From contig NZ_CAKZHY010000170.1 of the NCBI RefSeq assembly GCF_936928535.1, forward strand, positions 1-64,000: 64,000 nucleotides of DNA. Reading direction: 5' to 3'. Of the stretch, positions 28,379 through 38,131 are shown piece after piece (positions within the stretch are counted from its first letter, which is position 1; each line of letters begins with the position of its first letter). The DNA comes from an uncultured Bradyrhizobium sp. GTDB taxonomy: Bacteria; Pseudomonadota; Alphaproteobacteria; Rhizobiales; Xanthobacteraceae. The position numbers and the translations under genes were made by a program. Under the pieces are notes generated by a model. It was given only the letters and a program-made list of their open reading frames with translations. It was not told where the DNA came from and ran no database searches.

Positions 28379-30103
28379 ATGAAGCGTCATCGACACCTGC
28401 TTGTCGGTGCGACCACGGCCCTGTTTGCCTGTGTCGCACTCGCCAGTTCGCCAGCAACGGCGAGCCAGTGCACCAATCTTCTATCGCTACAATTCCAGCA
28501 TACGGTGATCAATTCGGCGGAAGACAACACGACCGGCACCTTCGTGCCGCCTGGCGCGAGCCCGATCACCGGCCTTCCCGCGTTCTGCCGCGTCACCGCA
28601 ACGCTGATCCCCAGTTCGGACTCCGCGATCAAGATCGAGGTCTGGCTGCCCGAGACCACCTGGAATGGCAGGTTCCTCGGCACCGGCGGCGGCGGTTTCC
28701 AGGGCGTGATCACCTATAACGAGCTCGCCATCGGCATCCAGGCCGGCTTTGCCGCGACCAACAGCGATCTCGGCACCGGAACGTCAGGATGCAATCCGCT
28801 GTTCTGCGGTTCCGCAGGCAACATGGGCAACCTACTCGCCACCGAATTCGGCGATCCGACGACGCCGTCGACCGGCCTGTTCGGGCATCCCGAGCGGATC
28901 AAGGATTTTGGCTACCGGGCGATCCATTTGATGACGGAGCGAGGCAAGGAGATCGCGAGCGCGTTCTATGGCCATCGATCGCAACGCGCCTATTTCGCCG
29001 GCTGTTCCACCGGTGGCCAGAACGCCCTGATGGAGGCGCAGCGGTTCCCCAACGATTATGACGGCATCCTCGCTGGTGCTCCCGCCTTCAATCGCACCCA
29101 CCTGCATATGGCCGGACTCTATGGCTGGCAGAACGCACATGCGAGCCCCGCGCGGGCCATCCAGCCCGGCCAGATGACGCTGATCAACCAGGCCGTGCTC
29201 AAGCAATGCGTCGGGCAGGACGGCGGCGCCAAGACGGATCAGTTCCTGACCGATCCGCGCGACTGTCATTTCGATCCAAAGATCCTGCTCTGCACCGGCG
29301 GCAACGCGCCGCCTGCCTGCCTGACCTCCGATCAGGTCACGACCATGCAGCGCTATTACGCCGGCACGATCGATCCGGTGAACGGGCAACTCGTCAATCC
29401 GGGCTCCGAGCGCGGCAACGAGACCGACGACATCCTCGCCCTCGGCCTCGCCTTCCAGGAGCAACTGCCCGAGCCGGCTTTCGACGGCCTGTTCTACTGG
29501 GTGTTCGGCCCGAGCTTCGGCTATCCCTCGAGCGCGACCAACTATGCCAATTTCGATTTCCACCACGACATCGACAAGGTCGATGACAAGCTCGCCGCGG
29601 TGCTGAACGCGACCAGCACCGATCTCGGCGACTTCCGGGCACATGGCGGCAAGCTCTTGATGTACCACGGCTGGGCCGACCCGCTGATCCCGTCGCAGAG
29701 CAGCATCAACTACTTCCTCGCACTGGTCGGGAACGAGGGTCAGGGCGTGCAGCCGGTCGGCTTCTTCGGTGGCAATCCGGCGCTGCGACGCACGCAGAGC
29801 TACGCGCGGCTGTTCATGGTACCCGGAATGTATCACTGCTCTGGCGGACCCGGCCCCAACACGTTCGATGCGCTCACGCCGCTGGTCAAATGGGTCGAGG
29901 GCGGCATCGCGCCGCAGACGATTCTCGCCACGAAATTCGTGGCCGATACGCCTCCGGCGGTGCAGATGACCCGGCCGCTCTGCGTCTTCCCTGAAGTCGC
30001 GAAGTACAACGGCAGCGGCGACGCCAACAACGCCGCGAACTTCACCTGCGTTACCGACGAAAACGACTTCAACCAGAAGCCGGCTCCGAAATACGGACCG
30101 TGA
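28379..30103 (+). CDS. Tannase/feruloyl esterase family hydrolase, secreted
   Basis: 574 aa. Signal peptide at about 1-28 (cleavage near ATAS). Alpha/beta hydrolase of the tannase/feruloyl esterase family: LPETTWNGRFLGTGGGGFQG, nucleophile in GCSTGGQNALMEAQRFP with the family's CS-D-HC arrangement, acid in YHGWADPLIP and histidine in PGMYHCSGGPGP. The Cys beside the serine and the Cys after the histidine would form the bridge known in this family. Likely cleaves ester-linked plant phenolics in the periplasm or outside the cell. GGGAGGAC precedes the ATG. Confidence 0.9.
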   Translation: MKRHRHLLVGATTALFACVALASSPATASQCTNLLSLQFQHTVINSAEDNTTGTFVPPGASPITGLPAFCRVTATLIPSSDSAIKIEVWLPETTWNGRFLGTGGGGFQGVITYNELAIGIQAGFAATNSDLGTGTSGCNPLFCGSAGNMGNLLATEFGDPTTPSTGLFGHPERIKDFGYRAIHLMTERGKEIASAFYGHRSQRAYFAGCSTGGQNALMEAQRFPNDYDGILAGAPAFNRTHLHMAGLYGWQNAHASPARAIQPGQMTLINQAVLKQCVGQDGGAKTDQFLTDPRDCHFDPKILLCTGGNAPPACLTSDQVTTMQRYYAGTIDPVNGQLVNPGSERGNETDDILALGLAFQEQLPEPAFDGLFYWVFGPSFGYPSSATNYANFDFHHDIDKVDDKLAAVLNATSTDLGDFRAHGGKLLMYHGWADPLIPSQSSINYFLALVGNEGQGVQPVGFFGGNPALRRTQSYARLFMVPGMYHCSGGPGPNTFDALTPLVKWVEGGIAPQTILATKFVADTPPAVQMTRPLCVFPEVAKYNGSGDANNAANFTCVTDENDFNQKPAPKYGP

Positions 30104-30113
30104 CGCGACGTGG

Positions 30114-30139
30114 CGTCGGCGAGTTCAAGCTCGCCGACG
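30114..30139. terminator. Hairpin between convergent esterase and lysA genes
   Basis: A perfect 10-base stem (CGTCGGCGAG with CTCGCCGACG) and 6-base loop, 10 bases after the esterase stop and just before the lysA stop. No clear U tract follows, so its terminator role is likely but not certain. Confidence 0.45.
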
Positions 30140-30142
30140 TCC

Positions 30143-31408
30143 TCACAGCCACGGTGCCGGCGTGTCCATCGCGATCAGCTGCTCGACCTCGATGCGCGGG
30201 CGCACCACCGCATATTGATCGCCCTTCACCAGCACCTCAGGCACCAGCGGCCGCGTGTTGTAAGTGCCGGCCTGCACGGCGCCGTAGGCGCCTGCGGTCA
30301 TGATGGCGATGAGATCGCCCGGCTTCGGCGCCGGCAGCGTGCGGTCGAGCGCGAGATAGTCCCCGGTCTCGCAGACCGGGCCGACCACGTCGGCCATGAT
30401 CGTCGCCGCGCCCTGTGCCGGCTGCGTCACCGGCAGGATGTCGTGATGCGCCTCGTACAGCGTCGGGCGGATCAGGTCGTTCATGGCGGCGTCGATGATG
30501 ACGAAATTCTTGCCGTCGCCGTGCTTCACATAGATCACCTTGGCGACGAGGATGCCGGCATTGCCGACGATCATGCGGCCGGGCTCGAACATCAGCGTGC
30601 AGCCGAGATTGTGGCTGACGCGCTTGACCATCGCGGCATAGGCGTCCGGCGCCGGCGGCGCCTCGCGATCCATGTAATAGGGAATGCCGAGCCCGCCGCC
30701 GAAATCGACGTGGCTGATATTGTGGCCATCGCTACGCAGCGTCTGCACGAATTCGGAGAGGATGCGGAACGCCGTCTCCATCTTGGAGAGGTCGGTGATC
30801 TGGCTGCCGATATGAACGTCGGTGCCTGTGACCGCGATGCCGGGCAGCTTCGCTGCGCGGGCGTAGACTTCGCGGGCGTGTACGATGGGAATGCCGAACT
30901 TGTTCTCGGACTTGCCGGTCGAGATTTTTGCATGCGTGCCGGCGTCGACGTCGGGATTGACGCGGATGGAAATCCGCGCGGTCTTGCCCATCTCGGTTGC
31001 GAGGCGCGACAGCAGTTGGAGTTCGGGCTCGGATTCGACGTTGAGGCAGAGGATGTCGGCGGCGAGCGCGGCGCGCAGTTCGCCTTCCGTCTTGCCGACG
31101 CCGGAGAACACGATCTTGCTGGCGGGAATGCCGGCGGCGAGCGCGCGCTTCAGCTCACCACCGGAAACGACGTCGGCGCCGGCCCCCAGCTTCGCCAGCG
31201 TGCGCAGCACCGACTGGTTGGAATTCGCCTTCATGGCATAGCAGACCAGCACCTTCTCGCCGGCAAAGGCATCGGCGAAGACGCGGTAGTGCCGCTCCAG
31301 CGTCGCGGTCGAATAGCAGTAGAACGGCGTGCCGACCGTTGCGGCCAGCTCGGACAGGTTCACCGCCTCGGCGTGCAGCACGCCGTTGCGGTAGTCGAAA
31401 TGGTTCAT
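30143..31408 (-). CDS. lysA: Diaminopimelate decarboxylase LysA
   Basis: 421 aa. Decarboxylates meso-diaminopimelate to L-lysine with PLP. The alanine-racemase-like barrel carries the PLP lysine K60 in VCYAMKANSN; the HIGSQI block, the glycine loop DFGGGLGIPY and the C-terminal GPVCETGDYLA with its active-site cysteine are intact. Length is normal. It lies 26 bases after lptM in an argH-lptM-lysA series, a conserved order in many proteobacteria. Confidence 0.97.
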   Translation of the reverse strand: MNHFDYRNGVLHAEAVNLSELAATVGTPFYCYSTATLERHYRVFADAFAGEKVLVCYAMKANSNQSVLRTLAKLGAGADVVSGGELKRALAAGIPASKIVFSGVGKTEGELRAALAADILCLNVESEPELQLLSRLATEMGKTARISIRVNPDVDAGTHAKISTGKSENKFGIPIVHAREVYARAAKLPGIAVTGTDVHIGSQITDLSKMETAFRILSEFVQTLRSDGHNISHVDFGGGLGIPYYMDREAPPAPDAYAAMVKRVSHNLGCTLMFEPGRMIVGNAGILVAKVIYVKHGDGKNFVIIDAAMNDLIRPTLYEAHHDILPVTQPAQGAATIMADVVGPVCETGDYLALDRTLPAPKPGDLIAIMTAGAYGAVQAGTYNTRPLVPEVLVKGDQYAVVRPRIEVEQLIAMDTPAPWL

Positions 31409-31434
31409 GGCGTTGGCTCAGCTATGCCGGCGTA

Positions 31435-31719
31435 TTACCTGCGTTCGTCCAGGAGCGGATCGAGGATAAACGATTTCTTCCTGCCCTTGGTCGCCGCCGG
31501 CGGCGCGTCCGCGCCATAGGTCGGATTGAACACGCTCGGCGTCTTCTGGGCTTCGGTCTCGGTGTCGGTGGGCGCGGCGACGTTGGCCGTGGACGCGCTG
31601 GAGGCGGTCGGCGGCAGGTCGAGCGGGCCCCTTCGGCCGCAGCCGGCGAGCGCAAGCGCCGTCAGGCTAAGGACAATGATGGCCCACCCCGAGCCGGCCG
31701 GGCGAAACTTTGACGTCAC
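31435..31719 (-). CDS. lptM: LptM-like small lipoprotein
   Basis: 94 aa from GTG 31719, which has GGGGA 7 bases upstream; an ATG at 31788 in frame would add 23 residues. Signal peptide with lipobox LALAGC, then the LptM hallmark CGRRGPLDLPP right after the lipid cysteine. LptM (YifL) stabilises the LptDE lipopolysaccharide translocon in E. coli. The rest of the protein is low complexity with a basic KGRKKSF patch. The argH-lptM-lysA context supports the call. Confidence 0.85.
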   Translation of the reverse strand: MTSKFRPAGSGWAIIVLSLTALALAGCGRRGPLDLPPTASSASTANVAAPTDTETEAQKTPSVFNPTYGADAPPAATKGRKKSFILDPLLDERR

Positions 31720-31812
31720 GACGAAATCCCCACGATGCGGCCGCACCATACAGAGGTTGTCCTCCTCTGGCGAGTGCCGGAAGGCCACGGAAGGCCGGCG
31801 AAATTTCGGCCC

Positions 31813-33210
31813 TCAGCCCAATTTTCGCTCTTTTTCCAGCCGCTTGGCCCAGGCCTTGGCCTGCGCCGTCACGTTCTTCGGCGCGGTGCCGCCGAAGCTG
31901 GTGCGGCTCTTGACCGAGGATTCGACCGAGAGCACGCCGAGCACCTCTTTGGTGATCCTGGGCTCGATTGCCTGCATCTCCTTCAGCGGCAGCTCATGCA
32001 GCGCCACGCCACCCTCAGCCGCTTTTGCGACGATGCGGCCGGTGACATGGTGGGCCTCGCGGAACGGCATTTTCAGCGTCCGCACCAGCCAATCGGCGAG
32101 ATCGGTGGCGGTGGCGTAGCCCTCGCCCGCAGCAGCCTTCATCTTGGCTTCGTCGGGCACGAGATCGCGGACCATGCCGGTCATGGCGCGGATCGCCAGC
32201 GACAGCGCGGCAAAGCCTTCCATGGCGCCCTGCTTGTCCTCCTGCATGTCCTTTTGATAGGCGAGCGGCAGGCCCTTCATGACGATCAACAGGCCGTTGA
32301 GCGCGCCGATGACGCGGCCGGTCTTGGCGCGCACCAGCTCAGCAGCATCAGGATTGCGCTTCTGCGGCATGATTGAGGAGCCGGTGGTGAACTTGTCGCT
32401 GAGGCGGATCAGGCCGACCAGCGGCGAGGTCCAGATCACGATTTCCTCGGCAAAACGCGACATGTGCACGGCGCAGATCGAGGCCGCCGACAAGGTCTCC
32501 AGCACGAAGTCGCGATCAGAGACCGCATCCAGCGAATTCGCCATCGGGCGATCGAAGGCCAGCGCCTTCGCGGTGGCGTGACGGTCGATCGGGAACGAGG
32601 TCCCGGCGAGGGCAGCGGCCCCGAGCGGGGATTCATTGAGCCGCTTGCGCGCATCCTGGAAACGGCCGCGATCGCGCGCGGCCATCTCGACATAGGCGAG
32701 CAGGTGATGGCCGAACGTGACGGGCTGCGCGGTCTGCAGGTGCGTGAAGCCGGGCATAACGGTTCCGGCATGCTCCAGCGCGCGCGCCACCAGCGCCTGC
32801 TGGAACGCAGCGAGCGCCGCATCGGTCTCGTCGACGATGTCGCGGACATAAAGGCGGAAATCGGTCGCGACCTGGTCGTTGCGCGAGCGCGCGGTGTGCA
32901 GGCGGCCGGCGGCCGGGCCGATCAGCTCCGACAGGCGGCTCTCGACATTCATGTGAATGTCCTCGAGCGCGCGCTTGAACTCGAAACCACCCTTGCCGAT
33001 CTCTAACAAAATCGTGTCTAGACCCTTGCCGATATTTTTCGCATCAAAGGCCGTGATGATGCCGTTCGCGGCAAGCATCGCGGCGTGGGCCTTGGACGCG
33101 GCAATGTCCTGGGCGAAGAGGTGACGATCGACGTCGATGGAGACGTTGATCTCTTCCATGATCTCATCGGGACGCTCCGAGAACCGGCCGCCCCACATCT
33201 TGTTGCTCAT
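31813..33210 (-). CDS. argH: Argininosuccinate lyase ArgH
   Basis: 465 aa from ATG 33210, with CAGGGGA just upstream; the frame extends to 33306 without family similarity. Splits argininosuccinate into arginine and fumarate. The fumarase/aspartase superfamily signature [12 protein letters not shown], the MWGGRF N-terminus, [12 protein letters not shown] and the helical core are typical. It is divergent from tlpA, with about 100 bases between starts. Confidence 0.97.
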   Translation of the reverse strand: MSNKMWGGRFSERPDEIMEEINVSIDVDRHLFAQDIAASKAHAAMLAANGIITAFDAKNIGKGLDTILLEIGKGGFEFKRALEDIHMNVESRLSELIGPAAGRLHTARSRNDQVATDFRLYVRDIVDETDAALAAFQQALVARALEHAGTVMPGFTHLQTAQPVTFGHHLLAYVEMAARDRGRFQDARKRLNESPLGAAALAGTSFPIDRHATAKALAFDRPMANSLDAVSDRDFVLETLSAASICAVHMSRFAEEIVIWTSPLVGLIRLSDKFTTGSSIMPQKRNPDAAELVRAKTGRVIGALNGLLIVMKGLPLAYQKDMQEDKQGAMEGFAALSLAIRAMTGMVRDLVPDEAKMKAAAGEGYATATDLADWLVRTLKMPFREAHHVTGRIVAKAAEGGVALHELPLKEMQAIEPRITKEVLGVLSVESSVKSRTSFGGTAPKNVTAQAKAWAKRLEKERKLG

Positions 33211-33311
33211 GATCCCCTGCTCACGCCTTGCTTTGCCGCATGTTTGCTGGCGAGGGCCAGCCGTATTAAGAGGCCCCTGATAGCCATATCTGCGACCGGA
33301 TGACAAACGAT

Positions 33312-33977
33312 ATGCTCGACCAGAAGCCCTCCGCCACGCGCCGCATCCCCATCGTCATCGCCACCGTGGTGGTCGGTGGGCTGGCCGGCTTTGCCGCGCT
33401 GTATGGGCTCGGCCTGAGCCGGGCCCCGTCGGGCGATCCGGCCTGCCGGGCGGCGGTGGCCACGGCCCAGAAGATTGCCCCGCTCGCCCATGGCGAGGTG
33501 GCAGCGCTGACCATGGCCAGCGCCCCCCTGAAGCTGCCGGACCTCACCTTCGAGGACGCCGACGGCAAGCCGAGGAAGCTGTCGGATTTCCGCGGCAAGA
33601 CCCTGCTCGTCAACCTCTGGGCCACCTGGTGCGTGCCCTGCCGGAAAGAGATGCCGGCGCTGGACCAGCTCCAGGCTAAGCTATCGGGCCCAAATTTCGA
33701 GGTGGTGGCGATCAATATCGACACCCGCGACCCCGAGAAGCCGAAGAATTTCCTGAAAGACGGCAATTTGACTAGGCTTGGCTATTTCACCGACCAAAAA
33801 GCCAAGGTTTTCCAAGATCTTAAATCGATAGGTCGGGCCCTAGGCATGCCGACGTCGGTGCTGGTCGACCCACAGGGATGCGAGATTGCGACCATTGCGG
33901 GGCCGGCGGAATGGGCGAGCGATGACGCGCTCAAGCTGCTCCGCGCCGCGCTGGGCCCGGCTGCTGCGTCGCTTTAG
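33312..33977 (+). CDS. tlpA: Thiol:disulfide interchange protein TlpA
   Basis: 221 aa from ATG 33312; an ATG four codons earlier (33300) is also open. One N-terminal anchor (about 13-35) is followed by a periplasmic thioredoxin domain with [11 protein letters not shown]; the redox pair is C107/C110, and two further cysteines ([16 protein letters not shown]) form the structural bridge of this family. In Bradyrhizobium TlpA is the reductant for ScoI and the CoxB copper site in cytochrome aa3 assembly. The sequence and argH-divergent setting match that protein from memory. Confidence 0.93.
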   Translation: MLDQKPSATRRIPIVIATVVVGGLAGFAALYGLGLSRAPSGDPACRAAVATAQKIAPLAHGEVAALTMASAPLKLPDLTFEDADGKPRKLSDFRGKTLLVNLWATWCVPCRKEMPALDQLQAKLSGPNFEVVAINIDTRDPEKPKNFLKDGNLTRLGYFTDQKAKVFQDLKSIGRALGMPTSVLVDPQGCEIATIAGPAEWASDDALKLLRAALGPAAASL

Positions 33978-34168
33978 GCCGAGATATTGAGATTGCCGCC
34001 GACGCCCGGGCCGACATTGGCGAGCGAGGGTTGACCGGCGCCGAGCAGCGTCAGGACGGCGGATTTCTCCGCATCAGCGTTCTGCTTCATCAGCGTCGCC
34101 GAAATGTTCGACTGCAGCGCGCCCTGCTGAGAGGCCAGCATGGTGCTGACCATCGCCATCGTGTCCAT
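33974..34168 (-). CDS. YjfB family putative motility protein
   Basis: 64 aa, with GAGGG 8 bases before the ATG. MDTMAMVSTMLASQQGALQSNISATLMKQNADAEKSA fits the short YjfB family, which has a heptad-like helix and often lies near flagellar genes. No flagellar genes are nearby here. Its stop overlaps the tlpA stop by 4 bases. Confidence 0.7.
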   Translation of the reverse strand: MDTMAMVSTMLASQQGALQSNISATLMKQNADAEKSAVLTLLGAGQPSLANVGPGVGGNLNISA

Positions 34169-34256
34169 TACGCAAACCCTCGTATCGGCGGCAGCCTAGG
34201 CGCGGATGGGTTAACGCGACATGAATTGTCGCACGGCCAAGGTGCCGCACCGCGCC

Positions 34257-35138
34257 TTAGCGCGTCGGAACCGGCTTGGCGCCCCGATAGTCGTAGAAGC
34301 CGCGCTGAGTCTTGCGGCCGAGCCAGCCGGCCTCGACATATTTCACCAGCAGCGGGCACGGCCGGTACTTCGAGTCCGCGAGCCCTTCATGCAGCACCTG
34401 CATGATCGACAGGCAGGTATCGAGGCCGATGAAATCGGCCAGCTCCAGCGGCCCCATCGGATGGTGCGCACCAAGCTTCATCGCCGCATCGATTGCCTCG
34501 ACATTGCCGACGCCTTCATACAGCGTGTAGATCGCCTCGTTGATCATCGGCAGCAGGATGCGGTTGACGATGAAGGCCGGGAAATCCTCGGAGACAGCGA
34601 CCTGCTTGCCCAGCTTGGCGACGAATTCCTTGGACGCCTCGAAGGTGGAATCGTCGGTGGCGATGCCGCGGATCAGCTCCACCAGCTCCATCAGCGGCAC
34701 CGGATTCATGAAGTGAATGCCGATGAACCGCTCGGGCCGGTCGGTGGCGGCGGCAAGGCGGGTAATCGAGATCGAGGACGTGTCGGAGGCGACGATCGCC
34801 TCCGGCTTCAAGATCGCGCAGAGGTCGTGGAAGATCTTGCGCTTGACCTCTTCCTTCTCGACCGCGGTCTCGATCACGAGGTCGCAATCGGCGAGATCAT
34901 CAAGCTTCTCGGCGAGCGAGATGCGCGCCATCGCCTTGTTCTTGTCGTCCTCGGTGACGCCCTTCTTGGAGACCTGGCGCGCCAGATTGCCATTGATGGT
35001 GGCCATGCCTGACTTCAGGCGGTCGGCCGAGACATCGTTGAGCACCACATCGAAGCCGGCCAGGGCGGCGACATGCGCGATGCCGTTGCCCATCTGACCC
35101 GCGCCGATCACGCCGACCTTCTTGATTACTGCCGCCAT
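34257..35138 (-). CDS. 3-hydroxybutyryl-CoA dehydrogenase
   Basis: 293 aa from ATG 35138 (GGTGGA upstream); nine more codons are open to 35165. Oxidises 3-hydroxyacyl-CoA with NAD(P). Rossmann motif VGVIGAGQMGNGIA (G11, G13, G16), catalytic histidine in IGIHFMNPVPLMELVE, and C-terminal domain NRILLPMINEAI and HHPMGPLELADFIGLDT are all typical of the short Hbd/PaaH type. It lies after etfBA on the same strand but is separated by a terminator-like hairpin. A role in PHB or short-chain fatty-acid metabolism is inferred. Confidence 0.93.
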   Translation of the reverse strand: MAAVIKKVGVIGAGQMGNGIAHVAALAGFDVVLNDVSADRLKSGMATINGNLARQVSKKGVTEDDKNKAMARISLAEKLDDLADCDLVIETAVEKEEVKRKIFHDLCAILKPEAIVASDTSSISITRLAAATDRPERFIGIHFMNPVPLMELVELIRGIATDDSTFEASKEFVAKLGKQVAVSEDFPAFIVNRILLPMINEAIYTLYEGVGNVEAIDAAMKLGAHHPMGPLELADFIGLDTCLSIMQVLHEGLADSKYRPCPLLVKYVEAGWLGRKTQRGFYDYRGAKPVPTR

Positions 35139-35300
35139 AATGTCATCCACCGGAACGGCGCGCATATCGCGCCCTGCCTATCCCCTGAGCCGGGAGGTCT
35201 GATTTGACCAGGAGCCCGATTTAATCAGAACCCGGGCTCGAAACCTAGATTGGATCGCTTCGAAGGCGTGCCCCACGCCAAAGAAAACGCCTCAGAAATG

Positions 35301-35337
35301 AAACACCGGCCGGAGTTTATACCTCCGGCCGGTGTTT
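35301..35337. terminator. Terminator after etfBA
   Basis: A perfect 15-base stem (35301-35315 with 35323-35337) with a 7-base loop lies just after the etfA stop (reverse strand). U-rich sequence follows on the forward side, and GTTTCATTT on the reverse side. It separates the etf operon from the dehydrogenase gene. Confidence 0.75.
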
Positions 35338-35347
35338 TTATCGCGTT

Positions 35348-36298
35348 TTACTTGCCGAGCTTGCCGAGTTCGTCGGTCAGCTCCGGAACCGCCTGGTAGA
35401 GGTCGGCGACAAGGCCGTAATCGGCCACCTGGAAGATCGGCGCGTCCTCGTCCTTGTTGATCGCGACGATCACCTTGGAGTCCTTCATGCCGGCCAGATG
35501 CTGGATGGCGCCGGAAATGCCCACCGCGACGTAAAGCTCGGGGGCCACGACCTTGCCGGTCTGGCCGACCTGCCAATCGTTCGGCGCATAGCCGGCGTCG
35601 ACCGCCGCGCGCGAGGCACCGACACCGGCGCCGAGCTTGTCGGCGAGCGGCTCGATGTACTTGGCGAAGTTCTCGCGGCTCTGCATGGCGCGGCCACCGG
35701 AAACGATGATCTTCGCCGAGGTCAGCTCGGGACGATCGCTCTTGGCGACCTCCTCACCAACGAAGGTCGACAGGCCGGGATCGGCCGCAGCAGCGACACT
35801 CTCGATCGGCGCGCTGCCGCCGGCAGCTGCCGCCGCGAAGGTCGAGGTACGGACCGTGATGACCTTCTTGGCGTCCTTCGACTTCACCGTCTGGATGGCG
35901 TTGCCGGCATAGATCGGACGCTCATAGGTGTCGGGCGCGACCACCTTGATGATCTCCGAGACCTGCATGACGTCGAGCAGCGCAGCGACGCGCGGCATCA
36001 CATTCTTGAAGCGCGAGGTCGCGGGCGCGACGATCGCGTCATAGGACGGGGCCAGCGAGACGATCAGCGCGGCCAGCGGCTCGGCGAGATCGTGAGCATA
36101 GGCCTCGCCTTCGGCGACCAGCACCTTGGCGACACCAGCGAGCTTCGAGGCCGCCTCGGCCGCAGCCTTGGTGCCCTGCCCGCCGCCGGCGACCAGCACG
36201 TGGACGTCTCCGCCGAGCTGGGAGGCCGCCGTCAGCGCCTTGTTGGTGGAGTCCTTGAGGACTTCGTGTTCGTGTTCGGCAATCAACAGCGCAGTCAT
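35348..36298 (-). CDS. etfA: Electron transfer flavoprotein subunit alpha
   Basis: 316 aa. FAD-binding subunit of ETF, which takes electrons from acyl-CoA dehydrogenases and passes them to ETF-ubiquinone oxidoreductase. The C-terminal FAD domain carries [26 protein letters not shown], the [10 protein letters not shown] loop and [17 protein letters not shown], all diagnostic. It directly follows etfB with a TGATG overlap. Length is normal. Confidence 0.97.
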   Translation of the reverse strand: MTALLIAEHEHEVLKDSTNKALTAASQLGGDVHVLVAGGGQGTKAAAEAASKLAGVAKVLVAEGEAYAHDLAEPLAALIVSLAPSYDAIVAPATSRFKNVMPRVAALLDVMQVSEIIKVVAPDTYERPIYAGNAIQTVKSKDAKKVITVRTSTFAAAAAGGSAPIESVAAAADPGLSTFVGEEVAKSDRPELTSAKIIVSGGRAMQSRENFAKYIEPLADKLGAGVGASRAAVDAGYAPNDWQVGQTGKVVAPELYVAVGISGAIQHLAGMKDSKVIVAINKDEDAPIFQVADYGLVADLYQAVPELTDELGKLGK

Positions 36299-37047
36299 CA
36301 GAGCACCCCGGCTTCGTTCTTGAGCTTCGACACCAGCTCGGCGACGTCCTTCACCTTGACGCCGGCCTTGCGGCCCGCGGGCTCAGTCGTCTTCAGAACT
36401 TCGAGGCGCGCAGTGACGTCGACGCCGTAATCGGCGACGGCTTTGTCCGCGATCGGCTTCTTCTTGGCCTTCATGATGTTGGGCAGCGATGCATAGCGCG
36501 GCTCATTGAGACGCAGATCGGTGGTGACGATCGCCGGTCCCTTGAGCTTGACGGTTTGCAGGCCGCCGTCGACTTCGCGGGTGACCTTGAAGTCCGAACC
36601 TTCGACCTCGAGCTTCGAGGCAAACGTCGCCTGCGACCAGCCGAGCAGCGCAGCCAGCATCTGGCCGGTCTGATTGCTGTCGTCGTCGATCGCCTGCTTG
36701 CCGAGAATGATCAGGCCGGGTTGCTCTTCTTCAGCAACCTTCTTGAGGATCTTGGCGACGGCGAGCGGCTCGACGGTGCCTTCGGCCTTCACCAGGATGC
36801 CGCGATCGGCGCCCATGGCAAGACCGGTGCGGATCGTCTCCGACGCCTGCGCCGGTCCAATGGAGACCACCACGACTTCGGTCGCCTTGCCGGCTTCCTT
36901 CAGACGCAGAGCTTCCTCGACCGCGATTTCGTCGAAGGGGTTCATCGACATCTTGACGTTGGCGAGTTCAACGCCCGATCCATCGCCCTTGACGCGGACC
37001 TTGACGTTGTAATCGACCACCCGCTTTACCGGCACTAAGACCTTCAT
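36298..37047 (-). CDS. etfB: Electron transfer flavoprotein subunit beta
   Basis: 249 aa from ATG 37047, with AGAGGA close upstream; a frame extension to 37065 adds six residues. The AMP-binding subunit of [23 protein letters not shown], the [18 protein letters not shown] block, [24 protein letters not shown] and the recognition loop [20 protein letters not shown] are characteristic. Co-transcribed with etfA. Confidence 0.97.
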   Translation of the reverse strand: MKVLVPVKRVVDYNVKVRVKGDGSGVELANVKMSMNPFDEIAVEEALRLKEAGKATEVVVVSIGPAQASETIRTGLAMGADRGILVKAEGTVEPLAVAKILKKVAEEEQPGLIILGKQAIDDDSNQTGQMLAALLGWSQATFASKLEVEGSDFKVTREVDGGLQTVKLKGPAIVTTDLRLNEPRYASLPNIMKAKKKPIADKAVADYGVDVTARLEVLKTTEPAGRKAGVKVKDVAELVSKLKNEAGVL

Positions 37048-37190
37048 CGATCCTCTTTCACTCAATTTGGGAGGGGGGTATTCAACTGGCGCGGAACCTA
37101 AAGGCCTGATCAGGCCCGGTCAACGCGCGACAGGGCCAAATTTTAGCCCCCTGAAATGCTGATCTCAATGGGGTCCGCGCCCCCTCGGGG

Positions 37191-37763
37191 TCAGCGATTC
37201 TGGCCCGGAACCCAGAGCACATCGCCGGCGCCGTTCTGGTTGGTGGCGCGGCTGGCCACGAACAGCAGGTCCGACAGGCGATTCATATACTGGATACCAG
37301 CGGCGCCGACCGGCTCGCCGGGCTGGGCCGCCAGTTCCACCATCACGCGTTCCGCCCTGCGGCAAATCGTGCGCGCGACGTGGAGGTAGGCTGCGGCCGG
37401 CGTGCCCCCGGGGAGCACGAACGAGGTGAGCGGCGCGAGCTTGTCGTTGAGCGCGTCGATGTCGTGCTCAAGCCGCTCGACCTGGCTCGCCACCACCCGG
37501 AGCCGTTCTGCCTTGCCTTCACGTTCGGGCACCGCGAGATCGGCGCCGAGGTCGAACAGATCGTTCTGGATGCGGCCGAGCATTGCGTCGAGCTCGGGCG
37601 CATCCTTGGTGTGAAGCCGCACCACGCCGATCGCGGCATTGGTCTCATCGACGGTGCCATAGGCTGCGATGCGCAGATCGTATTTCGGACGGCGCTCGCC
37701 TGACCCGAGCGCTGTCGTGCCGTCGTCACCGGTCTTCGTATAGATGCGGTTCAATACGACCAT
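37191..37763 (-). CDS. Cob(I)yrinic acid a,c-diamide adenosyltransferase (PduO type)
   Basis: 190 aa from ATG 37763. Transfers the adenosyl group of ATP to cob(I)alamin, making coenzyme B12. N-terminal TKTGDDGTTALGSGERRPK binds ATP; GTVDETNAAIG, FVLPGG and the C-terminal RTICRRAERVMVEL block match the PduO/ATR family. The upstream twin-TM protein gene stops one base before this start. No cobalamin riboswitch was seen upstream. Confidence 0.95.
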   Translation of the reverse strand: MVVLNRIYTKTGDDGTTALGSGERRPKYDLRIAAYGTVDETNAAIGVVRLHTKDAPELDAMLGRIQNDLFDLGADLAVPEREGKAERLRVVASQVERLEHDIDALNDKLAPLTSFVLPGGTPAAAYLHVARTICRRAERVMVELAAQPGEPVGAAGIQYMNRLSDLLFVASRATNQNGAGDVLWVPGQNR

Positions 37764-37764
37764 G

Positions 37765-37959
37765 TCAGCGCCCCATCGCCCAGACGGCGACCATAGCAAT
37801 GACGATCGCGATGAACTGAAGCAGCACGCGCCAGCGCATCAATTTCTGCGAGGTGTTGGGCGAGCCGCCGCGCATCATGTTGACGAGACCGAGCAGCAAC
37901 ACCACCGCAACGGCGGCCACGGCGATCGGCAGGATGAAAGTACTGAGGAGAGATGCCAT
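37765..37959 (-). CDS. Twin transmembrane (HIG1-like) small protein
   Basis: 64 aa from ATG 37959 (GAGGAGA upstream). Two membrane segments (about 5-25 and 42-62) flank a short basic loop with NMMRGGSPNTSQKLMRWRV. This resembles the bacterial twin-TM/HIG1 family. In alphaproteobacteria it is often next to the PduO-type adenosyltransferase and, beyond, ETF. Function in bacteria is unknown; HIG1 proteins in mitochondria interact with cytochrome oxidase. Confidence 0.75.
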   Translation of the reverse strand: MASLLSTFILPIAVAAVAVVLLLGLVNMMRGGSPNTSQKLMRWRVLLQFIAIVIAMVAVWAMGR

Positions 37960-38080
37960 TTGAGGGTGATAACACCGAGTGCGGCGCTCCGCCATGGCGT
38001 TCCCAATCTGGCTTTTGCGCCGAGAATATCAGATGGTAGCCGGATGATTTCCGATCTGCGTTCATCGCCGGCTTTCTTTG

Positions 38081-38104
38081 CCTCTCCCCGCGTGCGGGGA
38101 GAGG
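38081..38104. repeat. Short perfect hairpin related to family C repeat
   Basis: CCTCTCCCCG and CGGGGAGAGG form a 10-base perfect stem with a 4-base loop, 27 bases before the YihY start codon. The arms match the core of the family C palindrome at 20408. Confidence 0.55.
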
Positions 38105-38131
38105 GAGCCGCAGCAACGACGTAGGTGGCCC